DNA from: Phocoena phocoena
Taxonomy: Eukaryota > Chordata > Mammalia > Artiodactyla > Phocoenidae
Length of the DNA: 64,000 nucleotides
Assembly: GCF_963924675.1 (NCBI RefSeq)
Contig: NC_089225.1
Coordinates: forward strand, 106,654,313 to 106,718,312
Direction of reading: 5' to 3'
The notes beneath the pieces were generated by a model that saw nothing but the letters and a program-made list of their open reading frames with translations, searched no databases and was not told where the DNA came from. Positions 10,403-21,873 of the stretch are shown piece after piece; the first letter of the stretch is position 1; each line of letters begins with the position of its first letter. The position numbers and the translations under genes were made by a program.

Positions 10403-13400
10403 ATCAAGGAGCAAGGATGCCCCCAGTCATCCCTTGGCACCCAGGCCACAATGGGGCTGTGCTCAGGACTGTGGGGGACTCAGGAGAACGGGGTGGCCCA
10501 GGCCAGCGCCTGGCTGTTCACACTCTCCAGGAGCTCTGGATAGGTTCGTAAGATTCACGTGGGATGAGCCATGAAGGAAAACTCAGATATAACCTGGGAG
10601 AAACGGACTCACTCTGTGGGTGGTCAGAGAAGGGAGGGGTCATCAGTGGAGGACTTCTGGAGAACTGGCTCTGTGTCTTCAGCCTGTTAGTGGTCAACAG
10701 GTCTCCTGAGCTGGGCCACACAATGTGTGCACAGGACCCAGGGCCTTTGGAGGCAGCTCCAGTGTCATGGTGGTGGTGGGACAAGATGGCGGGAGCAGGG
10801 TGGAGTGGACTCAGAGCTGGAGGGACCGCAGCCTGTGGGGTCTGTGCGGCCCAGTTGCTGTCCCAGAGGACCAAGTACCCAAGTGGATGTGAGGGCTACA
10901 TTTAGACCCTGCAGGGTCTGGCTCCTGGCCACCTGGGACAGGCCCCAGCTGTGCTCCTGGGACAGGCCAGAGGGTGCATCTCTGTGCTCCCAGACTCCGT
11001 GTCCAGGTGGCTTCTTCGACATGGTCCCTTCATAGTTCCTTTGACCAAGATTATTGGGTCACCTGACAAGGGTCATCAGCAGCCAGCTCTTCTCTGAGGT
11101 CAATAAGGGTAGCCCAAGACAAGGTTACTCGGCATCATGGAATCTATTTATTTGGCAAATCAGATTATTCAAATTAGTTTTCCAGTTAATCGTCCTAGGT
11201 TCACACATGTACATATACCCTGTGTATCTCAGATTTTTCCAGATTAGGAGTACAAATAAGGCCAGACAACGTCCCTAAGCCTCCACTGGTTTTAGTAGTG
11301 AAAATGTCAGCCTCTTCCACAGCTAAGTTCAGCCGCCCCTAACTCACTGACTGCCATTTGCTGCAGGGTGGGCCCTGGAGGCATCGGCACAGTCACCTTA
11401 ACCCTGACGCTCTGCCCCCTCTGCGCCTGCTGGGCCTGACGACTCAGCCCAGAGTGTGGACGCTCCTATAGAGCAGCCTAGCCTGCAGCTCTGGGCCGGT
11501 GCCCACTCCCACAGACCCTGATGGGTCCTCTGTGACATGCAATCCAGGCTGGGTCCTCACGGGGAGACAGGAGAGGCCCATCTCCTCCCCTAGCGTGTTG
11601 GGATCAGTCAGCGGTCCCCAAGGCTCACCTTCACAGTCGTCACATCAACCCCGGCGTGCCGCATCCTTCCAGGGACCTACAGCTAATGGTTACGCAGCTT
11701 GTGAGTCTATACTCCCCTCCGGCCCTCTGTCGCCTGGCTCGGCAGAGTCACGCTGCCCACGAGACAAGACTGGATGTTTGCAGACATCACTGGGGATGAT
11801 GGGTCATCAGGGCCCCACCATCCCTTTCCTCTTTAGAAGCCTGTCTGGCCCTAAGCACACTGGGAGATACAACTGCAGCATGAACCGCGCCACTCAGCTC
11901 CACTGGGCAGGCTCCCAGCTCCCAGTGCAAAGAGAGAAATTGGAGGTGGGCGGTTCCTAACTCCACCCACCCATGGGCTCCGACCCCATCCAGCCCAGTG
12001 TCCTGCTGGATACATGTCTGGCTTTCTGAGACTAGCACGAGTGTGCCTCGGCCCAGGATGGCCACGGAACTGTGCAGCCTGTAGGCAGGCGGAGGAGTGT
12101 CCAGGGCTTGGAGCAGCTGGGCGGGACTCATCTCTGGGTCTGCTGAGCTCCTGCCCCTGGCTGCCGGTTCATGGAGGCCCAGTCTGAGGGGCGGGAGCCT
12201 CTGGTCCTGGCCGTGATCACTGCTCTACACCCATTTCTACCCTTTCTTCCTCACCCTTCCCTCCAGCCCCACAGAGTGCCACCTGACCACTGACCGCAGG
12301 GGAGGGGGGAGAAGGTGGGCTTTCTGCCCTTCTATGGCTCTCAGTCAAATTGAGGATTCTCAGACAGGAAGCCGCTCTGCCCTCCATCCTTCCTGCTGGT
12401 CTCACACCCCAACCCCCAACCCCTCACAGAGCCCCAGCGCTTCAAGCCTGAGACTGTTACCCAACCTCACCTCCTCCTTCCGCAGGGTTTTATCTAAATT
12501 GCCCTCTTCCCCCCACCCCACAGCCACCCCTCCCTTCCGTCCACCGCTAAGCGGTGGAAGCCTCTTCTCCTGCAGATATAAGGCGGTTGCTTCTCTTCCT
12601 AAAGTACCCCCCCCCACCACCGTTCACATTGTCTCATTTGTTACTTCTCATCCCACTCACTCCGTCTTGCAAACCACCCCACAATTTATCCTGATCACCA
12701 TTTCACTCTCCGGAAGCTGAGTCAGAGGCAGGCTTTCAGCTGCCACCACTGAACCTTCTCTAGAGCGTGAGAGAAGCCCAGTCCAAACTATGATTCAATC
12801 GTTTACAGTTTCCAACGAGGAACTGCCAAGAGCCCTGCGTCGTCAAGGTGGTTCCTCTATTCCTGGCTGCCTCATCTTCTCCCTCTCAGCCACTGGATGG
12901 GGACATCTCTGTGGACGGTGCCACCGTGGCCAGCTGCCCAGCCAGGACTCAGGTGGGCAAGACAAACACCTTGTTCTCCTCTGGCTGAACCGAATCAAGC
13001 CTGATTCCTTCCCATCATTCTCAAGGAAACTAAACCTAATCAACAACATTGCAGCCTGTTCAAGAGAGCAAACTGGTCATGTCCAGGAATTTCCCACTGC
13101 CAGGCTTGTCTCCACTGCCTCTCCTCCCCCTGGGCCAGAGCTCAAACTCCACGCAGTGGACGCCCCAATGGCAATGCGGGAGGGGCTGCCCAATTCCGGC
13201 CCTTGGCCTGTCTCCTACCTTTCCCAGGTATATCCTGCCCCCTCGTGGCTCTCAGGTGTCACCAGCGCCTTTCCACTCTGTCCCCACTATTTTCACAAAG
13301 TGTCCACAGCATCACAAAGCCTGGTCCACACCAGCCCACCTCAGTCCCTCTGCAGCTTTGTCCTGGGCACAGGAAGGTTTGGCTGGCCTTCCAGGCTTTT

Positions 13401-13933
13401 CCAAGGCCCATAGAAAACTCGGGGCTCTCTGCACATACTTGCTCTCCCCAGTCACACATTCTGCTGGCATCTCTGTGAGGTCATGGGCCAACAGAGCTCC
13501 AGAAGAGACCAGAAAGTACAACTGCTCCACGCCGGGATCCCCAAACCAAAAAGGAGCTTGGTCCATCCCTCCCACTCCATCTCTCCTCCATGCCAACCCT
13601 CTTGATTCTCTCTCCTAACTCCTCTCTCTCTTCCTTTCCAGAATCTTCTAGCCTAACAGAAGGACAGAGGAGAGCTGGGAAACAGCCTTATTCAGATGGT
13701 CTCATTCTCTTTCTCAGTTCTTCCAACCTCATGCTTTTTAGGCTTAGAAATCAAGAGTTCACCTGGGTCTTAAGTTCTTCAGAGCTCCCCAGACACTGAG
13801 TGGTCTATATCAAGTTGTCTGGGTGCTGGGGAAAGGGTTTGGGGTCACAGTGAGCAAAGATGGCATTCAAGTGAGCATCAGAGGGACGGCACACCAGTAA
13901 ATGTGCCATGTGTCAGCCCCCCAAATCAGAGCC
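10403..13933. other. GPR55 3' flank, no further gene seen
   Basis: GC-rich, partly CT-rich DNA downstream of GPR55. Part of it must be GPR55 3' UTR if the gene is transcribed, but no strong polyadenylation signal on the minus strand lets me fix its end. Short open frames here have no recognisable domain. Confidence 0.4.
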
Positions 13934-14959
13934 CTAGGAAGAGGTATCTGCTATGGAACTCAGACTGAGGTTTCCTTCCTCCAAGCACAGCCTTCTTCCC
14001 TTAGCCACGGTGGTCATGGAATTCTGGAGGACCAGCTGGACCCTGGAAGGCTGGTGGGCCATCATGTCCACACGGAATTCTTTGATGACAAAGTAGTAGC
14101 AGAAAACATCCAAGCAGCAGTTGACATTGGAGAAACACATGGACAATTGCAGGAACAAGATGATGTTCTGCTTGGCTCTGCACTCCACGATAAAGCCATT
14201 CCTCACCAGGAACTGCAAGAGGAAACTCAGGTGGACTGGGAGAAAGGAGACCACAAAGACAGCCAGATTGGCCGCGATGGTCCAGATACAGGTCTTCTGC
14301 TGGACCCAGTCCTGGGTGTGGTCCCGACGGGCGACCAGAATGCAAATGCTCCTGGAGGAGCAGAAACCCATGATGCTCATGGGAAGAAGGAAGCCGAAGA
14401 CCTCAAGAGGGAAGAAGACCTTGGCACTCCAGGTGCCGTCAGACATGTTGTGGAAGCACGTGTAGTTTTCCACTTTCCCATGGAAGCTATAGATAGGGGT
14501 GCTCCCCACCCACACCAGGACCCAGATGGTGCAGCAGATCCCAAAGGTCTTCCTGGGGGACCGGAGGTGGCTGAACAGGAGCGGGTACCGGATGGCCAAG
14601 AATCTGTCCAGGCTGATGAAGCAGATAGTAAAGATGCTCCCGTACATGCTAATGAAGTAGAGGCACTCCACGAGGGTACAGAAGGGCAGAAGGGGAGCCT
14701 TCACGTGAGACAGGGCCATCTTGAATGGCAGAGAGAACACCAGCAGCAGGTCGAAGACCGCCAGGTTGATCATGTAGATGGAGGTGGCAGCGTAGCAGGG
14801 CCACCTCTTCTTCAGGAAGGAGCTGAAGCCTCGGATGGCGAGCAGATTGAGGAGCAGACCGAGGAGGAAGGTAGGGGTGTGGACAGCCAGCTGCACGGTT
14901 TTCATCAGCACCTCCACGTCATGGAAGGAGCAGTTCTCACTCTGGTTTCGCTGGCTCAT
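13934..14959 (-). CDS. GPR55: GPR55, G protein-coupled receptor 55
   Basis: Class A GPCR of 341 codons, recognised along its whole length. GPR55 is a plasma-membrane receptor for lysophosphatidylinositol, described as coupling to G12/13 and Gq. Visible features: N-terminal sequons at N5 and N9; an ICL1/TM2 segment at about 50-75; the conserved disulphide pair C94 and C168; DRF (118-120) in place of DRY, as in human; sequons N165 and N171 in the second extracellular loop; and DVFCYY in place of NPxxY in TM7. The start is the ATG at 14957-14959 (MSQRN, like human MSQQN). An open frame continues upstream but has only a GTG. A plausible splice acceptor (ttgtag) lies 8 bases before the ATG. The human protein is 319 residues; here the sequence after VQLVLQ differs and runs about 22 residues further to the TAG at 13934-13936. 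The coding exon appears intact. Upstream 5' UTR exons would lie at higher coordinates and were not identified. Confidence 0.97.
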   Translation of the reverse strand: MSQRNQSENCSFHDVEVLMKTVQLAVHTPTFLLGLLLNLLAIRGFSSFLKKRWPCYAATSIYMINLAVFDLLLVFSLPFKMALSHVKAPLLPFCTLVECLYFISMYGSIFTICFISLDRFLAIRYPLLFSHLRSPRKTFGICCTIWVLVWVGSTPIYSFHGKVENYTCFHNMSDGTWSAKVFFPLEVFGFLLPMSIMGFCSSRSICILVARRDHTQDWVQQKTCIWTIAANLAVFVVSFLPVHLSFLLQFLVRNGFIVECRAKQNIILFLQLSMCFSNVNCCLDVFCYYFVIKEFRVDMMAHQPSRVQLVLQNSMTTVAKGRRLCLEEGNLSLSSIADTSS

Positions 14960-16456
14960 GTTCCTTCCTACAACGTCAACGGTAGATGAGATGAAGGTCC
15001 TCTTACACTCTAGAACTGATGGATTCACACGACTTGGTCAAGAATCATAAACATGACCCCTTTCTCACACAGCAATCTATGCTCTTTGAATAATGATCAG
15101 AAAACACAGGACGAAAAATTACCTCGAAATCTGTGGCCCAGATAGAACCACTGTTACTTTACGTATATGTGTGTGTATGTGCATATATATATATATGTAC
15201 GTATATGTATGGGTATATATATATATATATATAAAGTATATTTATAATTCCAGACTCTTTCTGTACACACACATACACATGTGTGCCTTTATCTTTAATA
15301 AAAACAGAATTGTGCACAAGCAACTGTCCCTTTTTTTCCAATCAGAAGTCTTTCTGTTGAAAGTAGTAACAATAACATAAGCCCTGACCCAAACTGGTTT
15401 CATCAAAGAGTGAATTTCACAGAACTGGAAACATGAAAACTAGGGCAGGGCTGACTTGAGCTGCAGATCGTACAGCTTCAAATGCTCTTTTCAGGACGCA
15501 GCTCCTCTTTATATGTTGCCCCTCTGCTCCACCCCACCCCCACCCCGAAGGCTGAACAGAGCTCACCCCACCCCCGAATGTAGGGCTGGTGGCAATCAGG
15601 GCATCACATTCCCCTGGACACTGTCATTGGTCCATTTATAGGTCCAGGGATGAACAATAGACCCAGAGGCGATGAAAAGCAATGAAACTCTTGCTTGGGT
15701 TTCTAGGAAGGGGGTTGGGGCTTTGGAGTTGGGAGGATAAAGTCTGAAGCTGCTAAAACCTCTTGTTCTCCGAGGAGAAAACCAGACAGAAATTGGAGAA
15801 ACATGGAAGAAAGAACATTCCCAGAGGGAATGAAGTAAGGGCTTGAGGTCTCCTCAAGGCAAAGAAAGGCCTTTGGACAGGTGGAAAATTAGAGCTGGCC
15901 TCAGGGACAAGATGATCAAGGCTGCAGCTGTGGCTGCAGATGGAAGCTGGAAGCCAGCAGAGAGAGGGAAGTCACAAGCCCTTGGGAAGGAAGGAGCTGA
16001 GTACTTTTAAGACCCTATAGAGAATGCCATTCCAAAACCCCCTCTAACTGCTAGCAAAAAACAAAACAAAAAAGCACATTTATCTCTCATCCATTGAGCA
16101 CTATATATAGTAAATATGTAATACACATTATTTGGTTTGGTGGCTTTCCAAAAATTCTACATTTTCCTATGTGCTAACCTTTATTATAGGTTTATGTCAT
16201 GAGAGATCTAGGAAAATGTATTTGCTCATATCCAAAGCTCCAGACTCCTGTGGTCTGTGCGAATGGCACCTCCTGAAGGTGTACAGCATAAGCCCCAGGT
16301 GCACCTGCCCCAACACTAGGGTGCCCGGAATAAATTAACTGCAGGTGGCAGGCTGCCCCCTCCCAAGAAACATGCCGAACTATCCACCAAGAGCATCTCA
16401 AACAATAGCTAGAATAGTTTGGAACCGACAAGATAAATTTCAAAAGTGGTAAGAAG
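14960..16456. other. GPR55 upstream region with a TG/TA tract
   Basis: Immediately upstream of the GPR55 coding exon. Positions 15163-15240 form a long alternating purine-pyrimidine tract (GT, then TA), the kind of sequence that can adopt Z-DNA or cruciform structure. The rest shows no exon I can support, although GPR55 5' UTR exons could be hidden here. Confidence 0.5.
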
Positions 16457-16705
16457 GGGCTTCCCTGGTGGCGCAGTGGTTGAGAGTCCGCCTGCCGATG
16501 CAGGGGACGCGGGTTCGGTTGAGAGCCCGCCTGCCGATGCAGGGGACGCGGGTTCGTGCCCCGGTCCGGGAAGATCCCACACGCCGCGGAGTGGCTGGGC
16601 CCGTGAGCCATGGCCACTGAGCCTGTGCGTCCGGAGCCTGTGCTCCGCAACGGGAGAGGCCACAACAGTGAGAGGCCCGCGTACCGCAAAAAAAAAAAAA
16701 AAAGA
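16457..16705 (+). mobile_element. CHR-type SINE with a 39-bp internal tandem duplication
   Basis: Otherwise ordinary plus-strand copy. The block from gttgagag to gggttcg is present twice in tandem (16479-16517 and 16518-16556, one mismatch). The block spans the linker and the start of the B box. Near-matching TSDs lie at 16442-16455 and about 16705-16718 (AAAAGTGGTAAGAA versus AAAAATGGTGAGAA). Confidence 0.93.
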
Positions 16706-17220
16706 AAAATGGTGAGAACAGGCAAGAACCCAATTCGATCCAACTGAAAGGTGTTGCAGCACCAAAGAGGAAGACTCATTTGGCTCAGAGAGGTCACCTT
16801 CAACATCAGAAACAGCAGAAAACCAAGAACCGCAAAGATAGAAACAAATACAAGCTGTGCTTAAAGAGATCCGACAAGACTGCAAAAAAAGGAACTTGGG
16901 CATCTGTTTTTGGCTGGGTCATGCTCAGGCAGACTCCGTGGGTGAACCCAGCGCACATCGCTGATGATTCAAAGATTAGAACTGAAGTGGCCAAGAAAAA
17001 AATCGGTGATGCTCAGAGATAAACCCAGACTCAAGCCCACAACATGGCTGAATTGAACAAACCGATGCAAAACAGAGAAAAATGGCCTGACGGAAAGCAT
17101 CCGTTCTAGGATGCTGGGATTTGTCTGAATTGATTGTACCAGGTGTTTGTGTGGAAAAGAGACAAAACTCGGCTATCAGCGTCCTTCAGCAGGACGATCC
17201 TAAAGGTCACATTTGAATTG

Positions 17221-17420
17221 CTGAATTACTTCATTTTTTAAAAATATTTATTTATTTATTTATTTATTTACTTGACTGTGCCGGGTCTTAGTCACGGCGG
17301 CCTCTTAGTTGTGGCATGTGGGATCTAGTTCCCTGACCAGGGATCGAACCCAGGCCCCCTGCAATGGGAGTGAGGAGTCTTAACCACTGGATCACCAGGG
17401 AAGTCCCCTGAATGACTTCA
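17221..17420 (-). mobile_element. short tRNA-derived SINE, antisense, with TSDs
   Basis: Reading the minus strand gives 'gggacttccctggtgatcc', 'ggttcgatccctggtcagg' and an A/T-rich tail (ATTT)n. The TSDs are CTGAATTACTTCA (17221-17233) and CTGAATGACTTCA (17408-17420), with one mismatch. It is an older, shorter subfamily than the CHR copies around it. Confidence 0.88.
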
Positions 17421-17439
17421 AATGGGAGCTTTTCAAACG

Positions 17440-18900
17440 GTAATTTTTGAAGCTAGAAAAGCACTCTGTGGACTAGCAAAAAGAAATTAGGTTGAAAAAA
17501 ATACTTCCAGCTAATGGTAGAGTGAGCAGAAACTCTAAAAAATTAATCCTCTGAATTCCCTCTGAAAGTTCAAAGAAACCATCTTTTAAACAATCTTTTT
17601 TATAAAAAGATCAGGAACTTCACTGGAATAAGATAAAAAGGCTTCAGGCTGCAGCAAGAGATAAAATACTCATTTTTTTCTCAAAGATGGGCTGCCAGTA
17701 AAAACCAATCTACTTGGTAGTAGGAGCCAGCAACCTCCCCACTCTTGATCCGTTGCCTGGGGCTGTCGATAGCTCCTGTTCCGGTCAACTCAGGGACCCA
17801 CTGCAACCAACTGATCGCAGTGTAAGGTGGGTGGGTGGGAGGCTGCGAAGCGGATGCTTAGACAATATTAGACATTTGACAGATTTACTAGGGGAAAGGC
17901 CTGTGAAGGATAAAGGGAAAGGGATAGACATGGACAGGGAGAGCCCTCAGACCACGGTGCAGCTCTGAGAATGATGGGCCAGGTCGACGGAGGGTCCCTA
18001 AGCACAAGTTGCCCATTGGAGAAGTTCCACATCTAGCAGGAATTTCCCAGGACCAGTGCTTCCATGGAGCCCAGTCGTTAGCTAGAAGCAGTCCAAGGTG
18101 AGCATGGCCCCAGCTGGGCTGTCAGTCACCAGGGCCCTGGTCCCAGCCTCATGCTAGGAAGGAAATAGAATGAATGGGGAAAGGTCATGGGTCAAGCAAA
18201 TCGGGTCTGTGAATAGACGTGAAGGGCCTGAGAGGACCTTTGTTAACCACCAGCAGCTTGTGCCTGAGAGGTGGGGCCGCACTGAAATGAACAGCAGAGA
18301 AGATGAGAACTTGGGTTAGAGAAGCCACGTTTCACGCAAAATTTTTGGAAAGAAAACCACTCCCAGATGTCCCACTTACACCTTTAAATGTCATTAATAC
18401 GGAACCTTACAAACATCTGTGAACAAACCAACCCAGTCTCCTGGAAACCTCTCTGAAAAAATAATTAATACCAGAAAAGTTTTGAGGGAGAAAATTTGAG
18501 CAACACGAATTCCGTGCCCAACTGGGTGGCTGTCCAGGTGTGCAGATCATAGAAAGCCACACTCAGGTATGTGTGGCTTCCAGGAGAAAACTGCCTCCAG
18601 GAGGCAAAACTTTAGATCTCCAAGAGATACTAACCATAAAGGATGCAAACATCTAGGTGGGAAAGCTTGGAGCTGAGCATTAAAAGCAGGAGACTGGAAA
18701 GAGAATGAAGCTATGATGAATAGAGTTAAAGATTTAAAAGAACAAACAGTAGAAGAGATCATCCATGTCTTTAAAAAGAGACAAGCTGTAATACCTCAGA
18801 TAAATTAACAAAGAAGGAAGATGTTCTTGGGTTGAAGGAGGCAGGGGTGGTGGAGAGTACTGGAACACAGGCGGAGCAAATACTCTGTAAAACGAAAGTA
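17440..18900. other. old repeat debris, probably L1/HAL1-like
   Basis: A-rich sequence with phrases such as 'gagcagaaactctaaaaaatt' and 'caggaacttcactggaataag', reminiscent of very old LINE sequence. No gene supported. The family call is weak. Confidence 0.3.
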
Positions 18901-18915
18901 AAAGTCATCGTTCTG

Positions 18916-19289
18916 GGGCTCCCCTGGTGGCGCAGTGGTTAGGAATCCGCCTGCCAATGCAGGGGACGCGGGTTCGAGCCCTGGGCCGGGAAGATCCCAC
19001 ATGCTGCAGAGCAACTAAGCCCGTGCACCACAACTACAGAGGTTGCGCTCTGGAGCCCGCGAGCCACAGCTACTGAGCCTGCATGCCACAACTACTAAGC
19101 CCGCGAGCGTAGAGCCCGGGCTCCGCAACGAGAGAAGCCGCCACAATGAGAGGCTCGTGCACCGCAGCAAGGGGTAACCCCTGCTCGCCACAACAAGAGA
19201 AAGCCTGCGTGCAGCAACGAAGACCCAAAGCAGCCAAAAATAAATAAATAAATTTATTTTTTAAAAATGAAGAGCACACTTTATAAAAG
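18916..19289 (+). mobile_element. CHR-type SINE, longest subfamily, plus strand
   Basis: Starts 'gggctcccctggtggcgcag' and carries an extended body with repeated 'caccacaactac' and 'gagcccgcgagcc' blocks before 'gaagacccaaagcagcc' and a (AAAT)n tail. The TSDs are AAAGTCATCGTTCTG (18901-18915) and AAAGTCATTGTTCTG (19290-19304). Confidence 0.92.
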
Positions 19290-19344
19290 AAAGTCATTGT
19301 TCTGTTTTTTTAAACGTGAATTTTACAGAAAGCATACGTTTTTT

Positions 19345-19556
19345 GTTTTTTTTTTTTTTTTGCGGTACGCGGGCCTCTCACTGTTGTGGCCTCTCCCGTT
19401 GCGGAGCACAGGCTCCGGACGCGCAGGCTCAGCGGCCATGGTTCACGGGCCCAACCGCTCCGCGGCATGTGGGATCCTCCCGGACCGGGGCACGAACCCG
19501 CGTCCCCCTGCATCGGCAGGTGGACTCTCAACCACTGCACCACCAGGGAAGCCCTG
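19345..19556 (-). mobile_element. CHR-type SINE, antisense
   Basis: T-run followed by 'gcggtacgcgggcctctcac' and ending 'caccagggaagccc', the reverse complement of the standard element. Flanks 'atacgttttt' and 'gtacgatttt' are a plausible but imperfect TSD. It lies tail-to-tail with the SINE just to its left. Confidence 0.92.
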
Positions 19557-19559
19557 TAC

Positions 19560-21570
19560 GATTTTTTAAAGCCTTGAAGTAACCACTGACTATTACAAAC
19601 AGGATGCTTATCCTCAAAATCACTAAAAAAGATAAAAGGAAACAAAGAAATCAGACAAAATAGCAAAGAAGTAAATAGAATGGGAAGAAGTACCTAAGCA
19701 TAGAAATCACAGCAATAAATATGAAAATTTCAACATATTTAAATTAACTAACATTTTCAGTTCAATTACAAAATAAAATTCGACTCTTTGTTGCTTATAA
19801 AGGACACACTTACTTAATGACAGAGAAATATTCAAAGTAAAAGTCCCACGATGAGATAGAGGACAAATATAAACAAAAGGAAAGTCAGAGTGGCAATATG
19901 CATACCTAGCACTGTAGAATTAACAATAAAACTACATATCAGGATTAAAACGTTTATTTTATATTAATGAAAGAAAGATCTTAAAGGCAAATATAGTAAT
20001 CTTATGCACTGAAGGTTGTTGTATAAAAGTACGATTGCTAAAATTCAAGAGCCATTGGCAAAGATATGGTAGTGTCAGATTTTAATATACTATAGATTTG
20101 AACAGATCGAGTTGGCAAAGTATAAATTAGAATATATAAAATTATATAAATAGTATAATGAATATAATTTAATTAATAGCTCTTAGATTTGATTTTAAAT
20201 AAATGGGCAATCCACATTTTTCTCAAGTATCAAGAAACAGTTGTCAAGATGAATTACCTGCCTAGCAAAAACAAAACCTTCCATTAAAAGAAAAGCAGAA
20301 ATTGGGGACTTCCCTGGTGGTCCAGTGGTTAAGACTTCACTTTCCAATGCAGAGGGTGCAGGTTCAATCCCTGGTCGGGGAGCTAAGATCCCACATGCCC
20401 AGAGGCCAAAAAACCAAAACATAAAACAGAAGCAGTATTGTAATATAAATAAGAAGGCAATGTAAGCTTAGATAGAGAAGAGAGAAAAAATGAGAAGAAA
20501 TGACCTTATTACTTGTGCGCTAATCCATTTAAAAACCTTGAAGTAGTTGAAAATTTAGGGGCAAAACATAATTTACTACAAGTAATACGAGTTAACACAA
20601 GTAGTATTGATTAGATCAACAACCATGAATGAAACTGAGAATGTTATCAAAGAATAAACAGTTTCTAACATAATTTTGTTTGGCTCTAGCATATTTTAAA
20701 TTTCAAGGCCGAGATGATTCTCATACTCTGTAAACAATTTCAGAACATAAGATAATAATAATGAATTTCTGTTATGAAACTAATTTACCCAAATACCAAA
20801 ACTTGACAAATGTAGCACAAAAGAGAAAAACAATTGCTCAAATGCATGTATGAATATAGATGCAAACATCTGAGTTACAATATTACCAAATAGAACTCGG
20901 TATATTAAAATTATAAACCATCGTTTTACCAAGTCAGATTTACCATAGAAATGTAAGGCCTTTTCAATGTCAGGAAATTTGTTGATACTGTGCGTTACGT
21001 CATCACGGCGAAAACGAAAAGCCATCTCATTGTATGACAGTTTTTCCACAAAAGTCATTTAAATGCAGGAATAGGATACTTCTTACAACACCTGATAAAG
21101 AGTAACCTGTTCACTTTAATAGCCAACTTTACATTTAATGGTTAAAAAAAAAAAAAAGAGGCATTCTTGTTGAAATTGGACACTTGCCAACACCCAGAAG
21201 TTCCAAATAATGTGCTAGACAATTAACAGAACCCAGAAGAAGAAATGAGGTATTCCCCTGAATCGATAATGCAAATGGAAATCTTAGTCAATAAATGATG
21301 TTGAGACTATCAGTGAACAACTCGGGGGTAAAAACAACTTTCAGATCCTCATCTCACACCAAGTAGCAAAAGAAATTCCAAATTCATTAATAAATTAAAT
21401 TTCCAAAAAAATCAAACCATAGAAAAACTAGATGAAAAATTAGTGGTCAATTTATAAAAGCCAGTGGAGGGAAAGAAAAGCTGTTTGTCAACTTAGAATG
21501 GCTGAAAAGCAAAAGAATCAGAAAACAGACAGGACAGGTTTGACTGCACAAAATTAGAAAATTTATTTTT
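19560..21570 (+). repeat. AT-rich old LINE debris
   Basis: Several phrases match the general pattern of old L1 ORF2 and HAL1 sequence, notably 'caataaatgatgttgagactatcagtgaac' followed by 'gatcctcatctcacacc' near 21290-21360. It is heavily decayed and split by SINEs at 20305 and 21588. Orientation is inferred from that ORF2-like phrase. Confidence 0.45.
20305..20428 (+). mobile_element. short tRNA-derived SINE, plus strand
   Basis: Reads 'gggacttccctggtggtcc', 'aggttcaatccctggtcgg', then 'agctaagatcccacatgcc' and an AAAC-rich tail. It is the short subfamily, without the CHR 3' body. Flanks (aagcagaaattg / aagcagtattg) are a possible decayed TSD. Confidence 0.85.
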
Positions 21571-21587
21571 GTTAAAAAAGTTTAACA

Positions 21588-21859
21588 GGGCTTCCCTGGT
21601 GGCGCAGTGGTTGAAAATCTGCCTGCCAATGCAGGGGACACGGGTTCGAGCCCTGGTCTGGGAGGATCCCACATGCCACGGAGCAACTAGGCCCGTGAGC
21701 CACAACTACTGAGCCTGCGTGTCTGGAGCTTGCGCTCCGCAACAAGGGAGGCCGCAACAGTGAGAAGCCCGCGCACCGCGATGAAGAGTGGCCCCTGTGC
21801 GCCGCAACTAGAGAAAGCCCTCGCACAGAAACGAAGACCCAACACAGCCAAAAATAAAA
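21588..21859 (+). mobile_element. CHR-type SINE, long subfamily, plus strand
   Basis: Standard head, 'gatgaagagtggcccctgtg' block and 'aagacccaacacagcc' end. The TSD AAAAAAGTTTAACA is present at 21574-21587 and 21860-21873. It interrupts old LINE sequence. Confidence 0.94.
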
Positions 21860-21873
21860 AAAAAAGTTTAACA

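Noticed and set aside
13901..14989. 362-codon open frame opposite GPR55
   Set aside because: A shadow of the GPR55 coding strand. The peptide is low-complexity, acidic and unlike any family, while the minus strand is a clear GPCR.
14960..15028. 23-residue N-terminal extension of GPR55
   Set aside because: It would have to start at GTG, and the ATG at 14959 matches the known GPR55 start with a plausible splice acceptor just before it.
16736..17200. Lysine-rich open frame resembling a processed pseudogene
   Set aside because: I could not match it to any known protein, and no A-tail or TSD is visible. An unrecognised old pseudogene remains possible.
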